A stretch of DNA of 64,000 nt from Sphingobacteriia bacterium RIFOXYC2_FULL_35_18 (GTDB lineage: Bacteria; Bacteroidota; Bacteroidia; Chitinophagales; Chitinophagaceae), in assembly GCA_001829005.1 (NCBI GenBank), contig MIAG01000002.1, forward strand, positions 175,210 through 239,209, given 5' to 3'. Below the pieces are notes generated by a model. It was not told where the DNA came from, made no database searches, and was given only the letters and a program-made list of their open reading frames with translations. Numbering within the stretch: position 1 is the first letter of the stretch; each line of letters opens with the position of its first letter. Below, in pieces: positions 26,627 through 35,564 of the stretch. The position numbers and the translations under genes were made by a program.

Positions 26627-27943
26627 ATGGAGTATTTACAACAAGCCCTTTTTGTGCTTATGGCTATTTCAGCCATTTATTTATTTGCCAAAAAAGTTGG
26701 TGAAATTAGACGAAACATCTTTTTAGGCAAAGCCCTTGACCTTTCAGACAATGCTGCAATCAGATGGAAAAATTTGCTTTTACTAGCTATGGGGCAGAAA
26801 AAAATGTTTAAAAACATTCCAGTTGCATTGATGCATTTTATCATATATGCTGGTTTCATTATTATTAATATAGAGGTTCTTGAAATAGTGTTAGATGGAA
26901 TTTTAGGTACCCATCGATTATTTTTACCCTTATTAGGGGGAATTTACAATTGGCTGATTAATATTTTCGAAGTATTGGCATTGGGTGTTTTAGTTGTTTG
27001 TGTGCTATTTTTAGCAAGAAGAAATTGGTTAAAATTAAAAAGGTTAGTTAGCAAAGATTTGAATGGGTGGCCCAAAACAGATGCTAATTTTATATTAATC
27101 ACAGAGATTATTTTAATGAGCTTGTTTTTAATAATGAATGCAACTGACCAGTTGCTTCAACAAAACGGAACTGAGCATTATGCTGCAACTGGATCATTTA
27201 GCATTTCTTCTTTATTAATGCCTTTATTTGAAGGATTTAGTAACTCCACATTGATTGGCATTGAGAGAGCAGCATGGTGGATTCATATAGCAGGCATTTT
27301 TGCTTTTTTAAATTACCTCCCCTATTCAAAACATTTGCATATTGCCCTAGCATTTCCAAATGCGTATTACGCAAAATTAGACTCGCCAGGCAAAATCAAT
27401 AATATGCCTGAAGTACAAAATGAAGTATTATATGCAATGCAGCCTGAATTAGCACCTGCTAATGCAGCACCCCCAGCAAGCTTTGGCGCAAAAGATGTTT
27501 TTGATTTAAGTTGGAAAAATTTATTAGATGCCTATAGTTGCACAGAGTGTGGCAGGTGCACAGCTGAATGTCCGGCTAATATTACTGGCAAATTATTGAG
27601 CCCTCGAAAAATCATGATGGCTACAAGAGATCGTTTAGAAGAAGTTGGTAAGAATATCAACCAAAACAAATCATTTATTCAAGACGGCAAATCTTTATTG
27701 CACGACTATATATCGGTTGAAGAATTAAGAGCTTGCACTACATGTAACGCTTGTGTAGAAGCCTGTCCCGTTAGCATTTCTCCCTTGGATATTATTGTTG
27801 AATTAAGGAGGTCTTTAATAATGGAAGAAAGCAATGCCCCACAAGAGTGGAACAGTACATTTAGCAATATTGAAAACAATTTTGCCCCATGGAAATTTTC
27901 TCCAGATGATAGAGATAAATGGGCATCAGAAATGGCTTCATAA
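26627..27943 (+). CDS. membrane-bound 4Fe-4S dicluster oxidoreductase subunit (HdrC-like)
   Basis: 438 residues. The N-terminal 230 residues hold about five or six membrane helices (for example 'IPVALMHFIIYAGFIIINIEV' in part and 'FEVLALGVLVVCVLFLA') resembling a NarI/HdrE-type cytochrome domain. The C-terminal domain binds two [4Fe-4S] clusters through 'CTECGRCTAECP' and 'CTTCNACVEACP'. Such proteins pass electrons between soluble flavoproteins and the quinone pool. The CCG-domain gene follows after 32 nt, so the two subunits are probably a complex similar to fused HdrC/HdrB or LutA-like systems. The electron donor is not shown by the neighbourhood. Confidence 0.85.
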   Translation: MEYLQQALFVLMAISAIYLFAKKVGEIRRNIFLGKALDLSDNAAIRWKNLLLLAMGQKKMFKNIPVALMHFIIYAGFIIINIEVLEIVLDGILGTHRLFLPLLGGIYNWLINIFEVLALGVLVVCVLFLARRNWLKLKRLVSKDLNGWPKTDANFILITEIILMSLFLIMNATDQLLQQNGTEHYAATGSFSISSLLMPLFEGFSNSTLIGIERAAWWIHIAGIFAFLNYLPYSKHLHIALAFPNAYYAKLDSPGKINNMPEVQNEVLYAMQPELAPANAAPPASFGAKDVFDLSWKNLLDAYSCTECGRCTAECPANITGKLLSPRKIMMATRDRLEEVGKNINQNKSFIQDGKSLLHDYISVEELRACTTCNACVEACPVSISPLDIIVELRRSLIMEESNAPQEWNSTFSNIENNFAPWKFSPDDRDKWASEMAS

Positions 27944-27975
27944 TCACCTTTAAATAAACTACAAAAAATATTGAG

Positions 27976-28755
27976 ATGAAGATTAACACAATGGCTGAAA
28001 TGATGGCGAATGGAGAGACTCCTGAAATACTTTTTTGGGTTGGTTGTGCAGGAAGTTTTGATCAACGTGCCCAAAAAATCACTAAAGCATTTGCAACTAT
28101 ATTAACTAAAGTAGGATTGAAATTTGCTATTTTAGGAAAGGAAGAAGCATGCACTGGTGACCCAGCAAGAAGAGCCGGTAATGAGTTCTTATTTCAAATG
28201 ATGGCTTATCAGAATATTCAAGTATTAAACGGGTATAATATTAAAAAGATTGTTACCACTTGCCCACACTGTTTTAATACATTGAAAAATGAATATCCTG
28301 AATTAGGTGGCAGGTATGAAGTAATTCATCATACTACTTTATTACAAGAATTGATTAATGAGGGGAAAATTGTAATGAAAGAGGGTGGCAGCTTTAAAGG
28401 TAAAAAAATATCTTACCATGATAGTTGTTACTTGGGTAGGGCAAATGATATTTATGAAGCTCCTAGGAAAGTATTAGAAGCGTTGGATGCAGAGTTGGTG
28501 GAAATGAAGCGCTGCAGAACCAATGGACTTTGTTGTGGAGCGGGTGGAGCACAAATGTTTAAAGAAGACGAGCCAGGAACTTCAAGGATTAATATGGACA
28601 GAGCAGACGAAGCCCTTGAAACAGGTGCAAAATTTATTGCTGCAGCCTGCCCTTTTTGTAACACCATGATGTCTGATGGGGTCAAAAACAGAGAGAAAGA
28701 ATCAGAAGTGGCCGTTTTAGATATTGCTGAAATGATTGCGGAAAGCATGGTTTAA
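27976..28755 (+). CDS. CCG-domain Fe-S protein (HdrB/GlpC-like)
   Basis: 259 residues with two cysteine-rich CCG domains. The first has 'FWVGCAGSFDQRAQ', 'KEEACTGDPARRAG' and 'TTCPHCFNTLKNEYP'; the second has 'YHDSCYLGRAN', 'GLCCGAGGAQMF' and 'ACPFCNTMMSDG'. In HdrB these domains hold non-cubane [4Fe-4S] clusters; in LutA/GlpC relatives they serve in 2-hydroxyacid oxidation or glycerol-3-phosphate oxidation. No flavoprotein or dehydrogenase gene is adjacent. It follows the membrane Fe-S subunit by 32 nt. A second in-frame ATG (MAEMMANGE) six codons in is an alternative start. Confidence 0.88.
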   Translation: MKINTMAEMMANGETPEILFWVGCAGSFDQRAQKITKAFATILTKVGLKFAILGKEEACTGDPARRAGNEFLFQMMAYQNIQVLNGYNIKKIVTTCPHCFNTLKNEYPELGGRYEVIHHTTLLQELINEGKIVMKEGGSFKGKKISYHDSCYLGRANDIYEAPRKVLEALDAELVEMKRCRTNGLCCGAGGAQMFKEDEPGTSRINMDRADEALETGAKFIAAACPFCNTMMSDGVKNREKESEVAVLDIAEMIAESMV

Positions 28756-28767
28756 TTTGTAAATTTG
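28736..28767 (+). promoter_or_regulatory. promoter of the hypothetical gene at 28772, inside the end of the CCG gene
   Basis: TTG (28736-28738), a 21-bp spacer and TAAATTTG (28760-28767), an exact TAnnTTTG. The box ends 4 nt before the ATG at 28772, so the mRNA would be almost leaderless. Confidence 0.4.
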
Positions 28768-28771
28768 CACC

Positions 28772-29290
28772 ATGAACCTATCGGATTATCAATTGCATTG
28801 CCCTGCAGACTTTAGTAATCATTCTAAAGTTTGGATATACCAAAGTAATCGTTTATTCAGCATTAGCGAAGCGCTTGAAATCGAGTCGATTTTAAATGAT
28901 TTTGTAGCCAATTGGAAAAGCCATGGAGCTCCTGTTAAAGGTTTTGCCACTTTGTTTTTTGGACAGTTTATTGTATTAATGGCTGATGAAACCAATACTA
29001 CTGTAGGTGGTTGCAGTACGGACAGTTCGGTTCATACCATCAAAAAAATAGAGCAGTTATTCAAAGTTGATTTGTTTAACAGACAAAACCTAGCTTTCTA
29101 TATAAAAGACAAAGTTCAATTGTTGCCGATGGCCCAACTTAATTATGCTTGGGAAAATAATTTTATAAATGAAGACACCGTTTACTTCAATAATACAGTA
29201 ACTACCAAAGAAGGATTTTTAAATGATTGGTTAACCCCTGTAAAATCAAGTTGGTTAAAATCTAAAATAAAAGGGCTGACAATTGCTTAA
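28772..29290 (+). CDS. conserved-looking hypothetical protein downstream of the Fe-S pair
   Basis: 172 residues, soluble, with no signal peptide or membrane helix. Notable segments are 'FLNDWLTPVKSSWL' near the end and 'TTVGGCSTDSSVHTIKKIEQLF' (cited in part) in the middle, where a single Cys sits in a GGCSTDSS turn that could be functional. No Walker, Rossmann or metal-site pattern is present. I do not recognise a characterised family. It starts 16 nt after the CCG-domain gene and may be cotranscribed, although it also has its own promoter-like element. Its stop interlocks with the convergent receptor gene in a TTAA. Confidence 0.7.
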   Translation: MNLSDYQLHCPADFSNHSKVWIYQSNRLFSISEALEIESILNDFVANWKSHGAPVKGFATLFFGQFIVLMADETNTTVGGCSTDSSVHTIKKIEQLFKVDLFNRQNLAFYIKDKVQLLPMAQLNYAWENNFINEDTVYFNNTVTTKEGFLNDWLTPVKSSWLKSKIKGLTIA

Positions 29291-31761
29291 GCCTTCTCTT
29301 TTTTAACTTGATTCAATACCTTATTTTTTTCTTTCTCACTTAAATTACTCTTTTGAACCATTCGGTTTAATTGGTAACTAATGGAGATTCTATAATTTCT
29401 ACTTCTAGTAGTACTAAAGCTTTCTAATTGAAATCTTGGCCCATTCGTTACACTACTTAATTCTTGAGGGGTAAATGGATCAATTGCATTAAATGAAAGA
29501 ATCAATCTTCTATTAAATAGTTTATGCTGAACACCAATATTTGTATTGATATTGGTTCTGCTAATACCTTGTGGATTGGCATATCGATTGTACCGAGCAG
29601 TACCTTCAAAAGTCCAAACACTACTCGGAGTAAAGGTATAATTAAGATTAGTATAAAATGAGCCACCATCCTGATATAAATAAAGCTTTTTTTCACTTTG
29701 CCCATACTGGTTATAAGTAAAGCCAATACTAGCATTCATTCTAAACTGTTTGCTGAATGTATATCCCCCGAAAGCACTTGCTTCATACTCATTTCGGTCG
29801 GCAATATTTAACCAAGTAATATTTGTTTTACCTCCTTCTCCAAGGGTTCTAATGGTATTAAAAACTTGTGAAACTTTATTAAATCCAATAGATGTATTGA
29901 AATAATACTTTCCCTTTGTATAATTAAAATTCCAATCGAAATTATGTGATAAGGTAGGTTGCAAATCAGGATTGCCATACCTCAAATTATATGGGTCAGA
30001 ATAGTCAATGTTGGGATTTAATTCTCCAATTCCTGGCCTACGAATAGTTGCCCTATAAACCAATGAAGTATTGAAAACTTTTGTGAACTCTTTTCTTAAA
30101 GTAAGATTAGGTAATACATTCCAATAATTACTCTTTGTATTTGCTACATTTCCTTTTATAAAATCAAATGCCAGAATAGTTTGTTCGGCTTGAGCTCCAA
30201 AAGAAAATCTAAAGTCTTTTTTAAACCACAAACTAAATCCAGCCCTAAATGTGAGTATCTGTTGCTTAAAATAAAAATCATTGCTTAATAATTCGTTGGG
30301 GATCATTACCCCATCTGATTTCCTAAGGAAATTGGTATTTAAGGTATTATGAAACCAAGAGGAATAATAAGTGGCACCAGTAGTAAATTGACTATACTTT
30401 AATTTAAGTGGCTTTATATATTCTACTCGAGTTGAAAAGCTTTTATTAAAATTATTGAAGTATTGAGTTTGTGTAGAATCTATCCCCGTAGGCACCATAC
30501 CAGCACTCAAAAACTGTTGATAGAAATCACGGTCATTATCGTTTTTGCTTGTATTGGCAGATAAAAAAAATCTAAGCTGCTCAGCTAAATTTTTAGGGGC
30601 TTTGTAAATATAAGAACCTTGAACACTATGTGTATACCCATCCCCTTCACTTCTATTTTCCCGATTGCTTATTCTATAGGCTTCATTAAATCGATTGAAA
30701 TTAGTAAAACTATTATTGCTTACATTATTGAAGTAATTCATATTACCTTGGTATACCAAACCAATTAAATGCGATTTTGATAATTCATAATCAATCTGAC
30801 TCCTAATATTGGGCCTAGTATTAGTATTGGTATAATTAGAAGTGCTGAATAATCGATTACTAGAGTCTGTATATAAATTTGTTCTATTATTATAGCTATT
30901 CCCTATTAATTGACTAGCTCCGAGACCAACGGTTTGATTATAGGTGAATTTTTTATTTCGATAACTAATATTGCCTGAGAAATTTCCTTCCCCCCTTGTA
31001 CCGCCGCTAATATTCAATCTTCCAACCCATCCTATTTTTCCTTTTTTTGTGATGATATTAATAACACCCCCTGTCTCCGTTGCAAATTGAGGCGGGGGAT
31101 TGGTCATGATTTCAATTTTTTCAATACTACTACCTGGCAAGCTTTCTAATAAATCCTGCAACTGTTGAGCGTTTAAGTCAGTAGGCTTATCATCAATCAG
31201 TATTTTAGGTTCCCTGCCTTTTAGTAATAATCTGCCATTGGGATCAGTGTTCACTAATGGAATATTTTTTAACAATTCAGCAGTACTAGATCCGTTGCTA
31301 AGCGCACTTTCGCCAATATTATATGTAAGTTTATCATCTTTATTTTCAAACAAAGGTTTTTCTGCATAAACAATTACTTCAGAAAGCGACAAATCCGATG
31401 TAGGCTTTAATTTGATATCCCCTAAATTGAAATCGTATCGTTCTTCTCTTAAATAAATACTATCCAATTGGGTTAAAACAAAACCCATTGAACTGATTTT
31501 GATTGTGTAATATCCTAAAGGAAGCTTATTGAATTCAAAACTTCCATTCTTGTCTGTTAGTACACTCCTATTTATGGAGTCTAGTGATAAACGCTTAAGG
31601 TCTACTCTCGCATAAGGTACCGCATCAGCTTTGGTTGCATCTAATATGCTACCCATTATGATGCCTAAATTAAGTTTATCCTTATTCGGGTTAGTTTGAG
31701 CAACTACTCCAATACTGGTGAAAAATAACAATAAGATTGGGGCAACCCTATATATAAGCAT
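29287..31761 (-). CDS. TonB-dependent receptor-like outer-membrane protein (OMP_b-brl_3 type)
   Basis: 824 residues. The signal peptide (MLIYRVAPILLLFFTSIGVVAQ, cited in part as VAPILLLFFTSIGVVAQ) is followed by a carboxypeptidase-regulatory-like domain ('GSILDATKADAVPYARVDL'), a plug ('ELLKNIPLVNTDPNGRLLLKG', 'ETGGVINIITKKGKIGW', in part) and a barrel rich in alternating aromatic strands. It resembles the receptor at 20832 in architecture but lacks the Gly-rich loops. No TonB box could be fixed by eye. It lies 52 nt downstream of the TlpA gene on the same strand and could be the last member of the trp-his transcription unit, although the gap is larger than inside that operon. Confidence 0.87.
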   Translation of the reverse strand: MLIYRVAPILLLFFTSIGVVAQTNPNKDKLNLGIIMGSILDATKADAVPYARVDLKRLSLDSINRSVLTDKNGSFEFNKLPLGYYTIKISSMGFVLTQLDSIYLREERYDFNLGDIKLKPTSDLSLSEVIVYAEKPLFENKDDKLTYNIGESALSNGSSTAELLKNIPLVNTDPNGRLLLKGREPKILIDDKPTDLNAQQLQDLLESLPGSSIEKIEIMTNPPPQFATETGGVINIITKKGKIGWVGRLNISGGTRGEGNFSGNISYRNKKFTYNQTVGLGASQLIGNSYNNRTNLYTDSSNRLFSTSNYTNTNTRPNIRSQIDYELSKSHLIGLVYQGNMNYFNNVSNNSFTNFNRFNEAYRISNRENRSEGDGYTHSVQGSYIYKAPKNLAEQLRFFLSANTSKNDNDRDFYQQFLSAGMVPTGIDSTQTQYFNNFNKSFSTRVEYIKPLKLKYSQFTTGATYYSSWFHNTLNTNFLRKSDGVMIPNELLSNDFYFKQQILTFRAGFSLWFKKDFRFSFGAQAEQTILAFDFIKGNVANTKSNYWNVLPNLTLRKEFTKVFNTSLVYRATIRRPGIGELNPNIDYSDPYNLRYGNPDLQPTLSHNFDWNFNYTKGKYYFNTSIGFNKVSQVFNTIRTLGEGGKTNITWLNIADRNEYEASAFGGYTFSKQFRMNASIGFTYNQYGQSEKKLYLYQDGGSFYTNLNYTFTPSSVWTFEGTARYNRYANPQGISRTNINTNIGVQHKLFNRRLILSFNAIDPFTPQELSSVTNGPRFQLESFSTTRSRNYRISISYQLNRMVQKSNLSEKEKNKVLNQVKKEKA

Positions 31762-31813
31762 GTTGCAATTTAACTATAACCAGATTTGTTGAGTTCAAAA
31801 GATGGATGATTGG

Positions 31814-32893
31814 CTATTGAAGCAATTCTTTCAGCTTAACTTGCAATTCGCTTCCCCTTAAGTCTTTTGCAATGATTTTCCCTGAAGGGTCTAACAAGTA
31901 GTTGGCAGGTATGCTCTGGATTTTATATAACTGAGCTACTTTATTGTTCCAACTTTGCAAATCACTTACTTGAGTCCAGGTTAATTTGTCTTTGCGAATG
32001 GCATTCATCCAGCTTGCTTTGTTGTCGTCTAAAGAAACGCCTAAAACAGTGAAATTTTTATTAGAATATTTATTAAAGGCATTCACTAAATTAGGATTCT
32101 CAGCCCTGCAAGGACCACACCAACTAGCCCAAAAGTCTATTAAGACATATTTGCCTCGAAAAGATTTTAACGAAACTAATTTTCCTAATGTGTCTTTTTG
32201 ACTAAAGTCTAATGCTTCAGTACCAATTTTATTGATATTCGCTTCAGCAATCGTTTGTTCAATCATTCTTGCAAAAGAGCCCTTTTTAGCTGAGGGCTCC
32301 AAAGCATTGTAACGATTTTCTAAATCTGTAGTTCCATTTAATAATGGACTTATGGCAAACAAAACAAATGAGCTTACTGGGGAACTAGTTTTTTCTTTTG
32401 CAAATTTGGTAGCTTCTTGTAACACAGTACCCTTAGCTTGCTCATAAAGCACAATTAAAGAATCTCTTTTAAATCTGTTTTTTTCTGGATTGATTTGCTG
32501 CACTAAATAATTAAGTCTTTCTCTAATAGGATTAAAAGATGATTTAAACTGCTGATAATCCGTTTCAACAGCCGATCCAGTAATAGTTGCAGCGGAAATA
32601 TTATTAAAATCGGCAGTAATATTCACTTGATCATTATAAAGAAAAATATCCAATGCTTCTTTGTAACCTACAAATCCCAATTGAAAAATATCAGGTTCTG
32701 TTATATTGCCTTTTAAAACAAAATTTCCGTCTCTTACTGTATCAGTAGCAATTGTTTTGCCATCTGTTCCGTTCATTAAGAATACCAACATATTGGGTTT
32801 TGTATTGCGAATATTCCCAGTTATTTGAAATCCTGTTTGTGCTGAAACGGAAAAAAAAGACAATAATAATAGAAAAAATAAATTGGTTTTCAT
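31814..32893 (-). CDS. TlpA-like thioredoxin-fold lipoprotein-type/periplasmic protein with DUF4369-like N-domain
   Basis: 359 residues. A signal peptide (MKTNLFFLLLLSFFSVSAQ) leads into a beta-rich DUF4369-type domain ('GFQITGNIRNTKPNMLVF'), a helical linker, and a C-terminal AhpC/TlpA thioredoxin domain with the redox motif 'WASWCGPCRAENP' (CGPC). A lipobox Cys is absent, so it is predicted to be soluble or anchored otherwise. It acts as a periplasmic thiol-disulfide reductase. It starts 2 nt after the hisIE stop, so translation is coupled to the amino-acid operon. No functional reason for that link is visible. Confidence 0.86.
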   Translation of the reverse strand: MKTNLFFLLLLSFFSVSAQTGFQITGNIRNTKPNMLVFLMNGTDGKTIATDTVRDGNFVLKGNITEPDIFQLGFVGYKEALDIFLYNDQVNITADFNNISAATITGSAVETDYQQFKSSFNPIRERLNYLVQQINPEKNRFKRDSLIVLYEQAKGTVLQEATKFAKEKTSSPVSSFVLFAISPLLNGTTDLENRYNALEPSAKKGSFARMIEQTIAEANINKIGTEALDFSQKDTLGKLVSLKSFRGKYVLIDFWASWCGPCRAENPNLVNAFNKYSNKNFTVLGVSLDDNKASWMNAIRKDKLTWTQVSDLQSWNNKVAQLYKIQSIPANYLLDPSGKIIAKDLRGSELQVKLKELLQ

Positions 32894-32895
32894 TG

Positions 32896-33498
32896 TTATT
32901 TAGCGTGACGTAATTGTAAAATGTTCAATACTTCTGCTAAATTATGACCTTTAGCGTTAAGCAAAAGCAAATAATGGAAAAGTAGGTCGGCCGATTCATT
33001 TAAAAATAACTCCTTGTTATTGTCTTTGGCTTCAATAACCATTTCAACTGCTTCTTCGCCCACTTTCTGAGCTATTTTATTAAGACCTTTCTCGAACATC
33101 TTAGCAACATAAGAATTGCTCGGATCCCCTTGCTTCCTCAATTCAATGATTTGTTCTAAGTACTCTAAAAAGTTACTTGAGTGATTGGTTTCGCTAAAGC
33201 AAGTATCAGATCCTGTATGACAAGTAGGTCCTATTGGTTGAACTTTTATCAATAAGGTATCATTGTCACAGTCTAACTGTATTGATTTCAAATTTAAAAA
33301 ATGGCCACTTTCTTCGCCCTTAGTCCACAATCGCTTTTTTGTTCTACTAAAAAAAGTCACTTTCTGGCTTTCTAAAGTTTTGTCTAACGCTTCTTGATTC
33401 ATAAAACCAAGCATAAGCACTTTATTCGTTTGATGATCTTGTATTATTGCAGGCACCAATCCATCTTGGTATTTATTGTAATCAATATTCATAATCAT
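32896..33498 (-). CDS. hisIE: bifunctional phosphoribosyl-AMP cyclohydrolase / phosphoribosyl-ATP pyrophosphatase
   Basis: 200 residues. The N-terminal HisI domain has 'VLMLGFMNQEALDKTL', 'FFSRTKKRLWTKGEESGHF' and the Zn/Mg motif region 'LDCDNDTLL' with 'CHTGSDTCF'. The C-terminal HisE domain has 'IAQKVGEEAVEMVIEAKD' and 'NESADLLFHYLLLL'. It performs the second and third steps of histidine synthesis. It is the last his gene of the trp-his unit, 4 nt after hisF. The ATG at 33492 (MNIDYN) is an alternative start. Confidence 0.95.
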   Translation of the reverse strand: MIMNIDYNKYQDGLVPAIIQDHQTNKVLMLGFMNQEALDKTLESQKVTFFSRTKKRLWTKGEESGHFLNLKSIQLDCDNDTLLIKVQPIGPTCHTGSDTCFSETNHSSNFLEYLEQIIELRKQGDPSNSYVAKMFEKGLNKIAQKVGEEAVEMVIEAKDNNKELFLNESADLLFHYLLLLNAKGHNLAEVLNILQLRHAK

Positions 33499-33502
33499 TT
33501 AT

Positions 33503-34261
33503 TTATATTCTTATTGGAATTCCTTTATTTGCTAAAAATTGTTTTAAATCTGGAACCGCAATTTCCTTAAAATGAAAAATACTTGCTGCTAATGCCGCAT
33601 CCGCCTTTGCATTTTCAAAAACATCCGCAAAATCTTGCATGGTTCCTGCTCCACCAGAAGCAATCACTGGCACACCCAGTTGAGTAGACAATTGATGGGT
33701 TATATCTAATGCAAAACCCTGCTTTGTTCCATCATTGTTCATTGAAGTCAACAGTATTTCCCCTGCTCCTCTAGACACCGCTTCCTTGGCCCATTCAATA
33801 CAAAGTATATTTGTTTTAACTCGACCACCATTTAGGTAAACATACCAATTGCCATCTGATTCTTTTTTTGTATCAATGGCTAAAACAACGCATTGTGTTC
33901 CAAATTCTAATGCCAATTGGTCAATTAAATTGGGATTCTTAAAAGCAGAAGTATTGACAGAAATTTTGTCAGCTCCATTTTTTAGAAGCAATTGTACATC
34001 TTCCACTGAGGAAATACCTCCACCCACAGTGAAAGGGATATTGATATGATGTGCGATTTTATTAACTAATTCACTTAAAGTTTTTCTTCGTTCATTGGTA
34101 GCTGTGATATCTAAAAAAACCAACTCGTCGGCTCCTTCTTTCGCATAAATTGTTGCCAATTCAACAGGATCACCTGCATCTCTAATCTGCTCAAAATTAA
34201 CTCCTTTAACTGTTCTACCCTCTTTAATGTCTAAGCAGGGAATGATTCTTTTGGTTAACAC
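33503..34261 (-). CDS. hisF: imidazole glycerol phosphate synthase, cyclase subunit
   Basis: 252 residues, (beta/alpha)8 barrel. It has '[19 protein letters not shown]' with the catalytic Asp11-type residue, '[10 protein letters not shown]', '[12 protein letters not shown]' (second catalytic Asp, in 'VLAIDTK') and '[13 protein letters not shown]'. With HisH it forms the synthase that makes IGP and AICAR. Its start overlaps the hisA stop by 7 bp. Confidence 0.97.
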   Translation of the reverse strand: MLTKRIIPCLDIKEGRTVKGVNFEQIRDAGDPVELATIYAKEGADELVFLDITATNERRKTLSELVNKIAHHINIPFTVGGGISSVEDVQLLLKNGADKISVNTSAFKNPNLIDQLALEFGTQCVVLAIDTKKESDGNWYVYLNGGRVKTNILCIEWAKEAVSRGAGEILLTSMNNDGTKQGFALDITHQLSTQLGVPVIASGGAGTMQDFADVFENAKADAALAASIFHFKEIAVPDLKQFLANKGIPIRI

Positions 34262-34962
34262 AATTCACTAATTTTAATTCTTCCTTCATAAATAGCTTTA
34301 CCTACAATTACACCACTACACCCTATTATTCTTAACTCATTAATATCCTGCATAGAACTAACACCACCACTTGCAATAAAATACAATTCAGGAAAATGCT
34401 GAATGATTTTTTTATATAATTCTATAGAAGGCCCTTCTAATTTGCCATCCTTACTAATATCGGTGCAGAACAATTGGGTAACTCCCTTTGAAATATATTT
34501 CTGAATAAATTTAATGATGTTTTCATTGGTTGTTTCAAGCCAACCTCCAATAGCAATATTTTCACCTTTAACATCTGCGCCAAGTAAAAACCGATTTTCT
34601 CCATATTCTTTTAACCATGTTTCAAAAAGGTCGGGTTCTTTTACCGCCATGCTACCAATGGTAGCAAATGCAGCACCTGAATCAAATACTATTTTCAAAT
34701 CAGATTCTTGCTTGATTCCACCTCCAAAATCAATGACTAATTGGGTGTTTTTTGCAATTGATTCCAATACTTTCCAATTGGTAACCTTACCAGCTTTCGC
34801 CCCATCTAAATCTACCAAATGAAGTCGGGTTATTCCAGCATCTTCAAATGACTTTGCTACTTCCAATGGATTATCATTGTAAACTGTTTTCTGTGAGTAA
34901 TCACCTTCAGTGAGTCTTACACATTTTCCGTCAATAATATCTATCGCTGGAATAATTTCCAT
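34255..34962 (-). CDS. hisA: ProFAR isomerase
   Basis: 235 residues from [17 protein letters not shown], a (beta/alpha)8 barrel homologous to HisF. Catalytic Asp in 'PAIDIIDG', '[12 protein letters not shown]', '[15 protein letters not shown]' (second Asp) and '[13 protein letters not shown]'. It catalyses the Amadori rearrangement of ProFAR to PRFAR. The frame is open four codons further upstream (34974, MIYN), which would overlap hisH; the ATG at 34962 matches the family start. Overlaps hisF by 7 bp. Confidence 0.96.
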   Translation of the reverse strand: MEIIPAIDIIDGKCVRLTEGDYSQKTVYNDNPLEVAKSFEDAGITRLHLVDLDGAKAGKVTNWKVLESIAKNTQLVIDFGGGIKQESDLKIVFDSGAAFATIGSMAVKEPDLFETWLKEYGENRFLLGADVKGENIAIGGWLETTNENIIKFIQKYISKGVTQLFCTDISKDGKLEGPSIELYKKIIQHFPELYFIASGGVSSMQDINELRIIGCSGVIVGKAIYEGRIKISELC

Positions 34963-34963
34963 A

Positions 34964-35554
34964 TTATAAATCAATAAAGTTTTTTAAAATTTGTTCCCCC
35001 ACCGTAGCACTTTTTTCTGGATGAAATTGTACTCCATAAAAATTATCCTTGTGCAATGCCGCACTATACGTGATGCCATAATTTGCTGAAGCAATAGTAT
35101 GCATGCCATTGGCGGCAAAATATCCATGAACAAAATAACAGTAGGCATTATTAGAAATTCCTTTAAACAAGCCAGATTGCAAGTCATAAATATTATTCCA
35201 TCCAATTTGTGGAATTTTCAACTGCTCTTCTCCTGGATTAAATTTAGCTACCTGCTCGTCAAATATGCCCAAGCATTGGGTATTATTTTCTTCGCTAAAC
35301 TTACACATCAATTGCATCCCTAAACAAATACCCAAAACAGGCTGTTTCAATTGCAGAATCAATTGATCAAGCTTTCTATGCTTTAAGTACTGCATTGCAG
35401 TACTTGCCTCTCCTACACCAGGGAATATCACTTTGTCTGCATGCTGAATTTGTTCTTCATCGTCGGAAACAATTGCCTCAACACCTATTCGCTCTAAAGC
35501 AAAAAGTACCGATTGTATGTTCCCAGCATTGTATTGTATAATTACTGTTTTCAC
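34964..35554 (-). CDS. hisH: imidazole glycerol phosphate synthase, glutamine amidotransferase subunit
   Basis: 196 residues, class I glutamine amidotransferase. The nucleophile Cys is in 'VLGICLGMQLM' and the His-Glu pair in 'GVQFHPEKSATVG'; 'VIFPGVGEASTAM' is the conserved oxyanion region. It supplies ammonia to HisF. It starts 10 nt after the trpA stop, marking the trp-to-his junction within one apparent operon. No TAnnTTTG-like element is present in that 10-nt gap. Confidence 0.96.
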   Translation of the reverse strand: MKTVIIQYNAGNIQSVLFALERIGVEAIVSDDEEQIQHADKVIFPGVGEASTAMQYLKHRKLDQLILQLKQPVLGICLGMQLMCKFSEENNTQCLGIFDEQVAKFNPGEEQLKIPQIGWNNIYDLQSGLFKGISNNAYCYFVHGYFAANGMHTIASANYGITYSAALHKDNFYGVQFHPEKSATVGEQILKNFIDL

Positions 35555-35564
35555 TTGATTTATA

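Noticed and set aside
28772-29290. Possible 'ABC transporter ATPase' label for this gene
   Set aside because: No Walker A, Walker B or signature motif is present in the 172 residues, so such a label would be unsupported.
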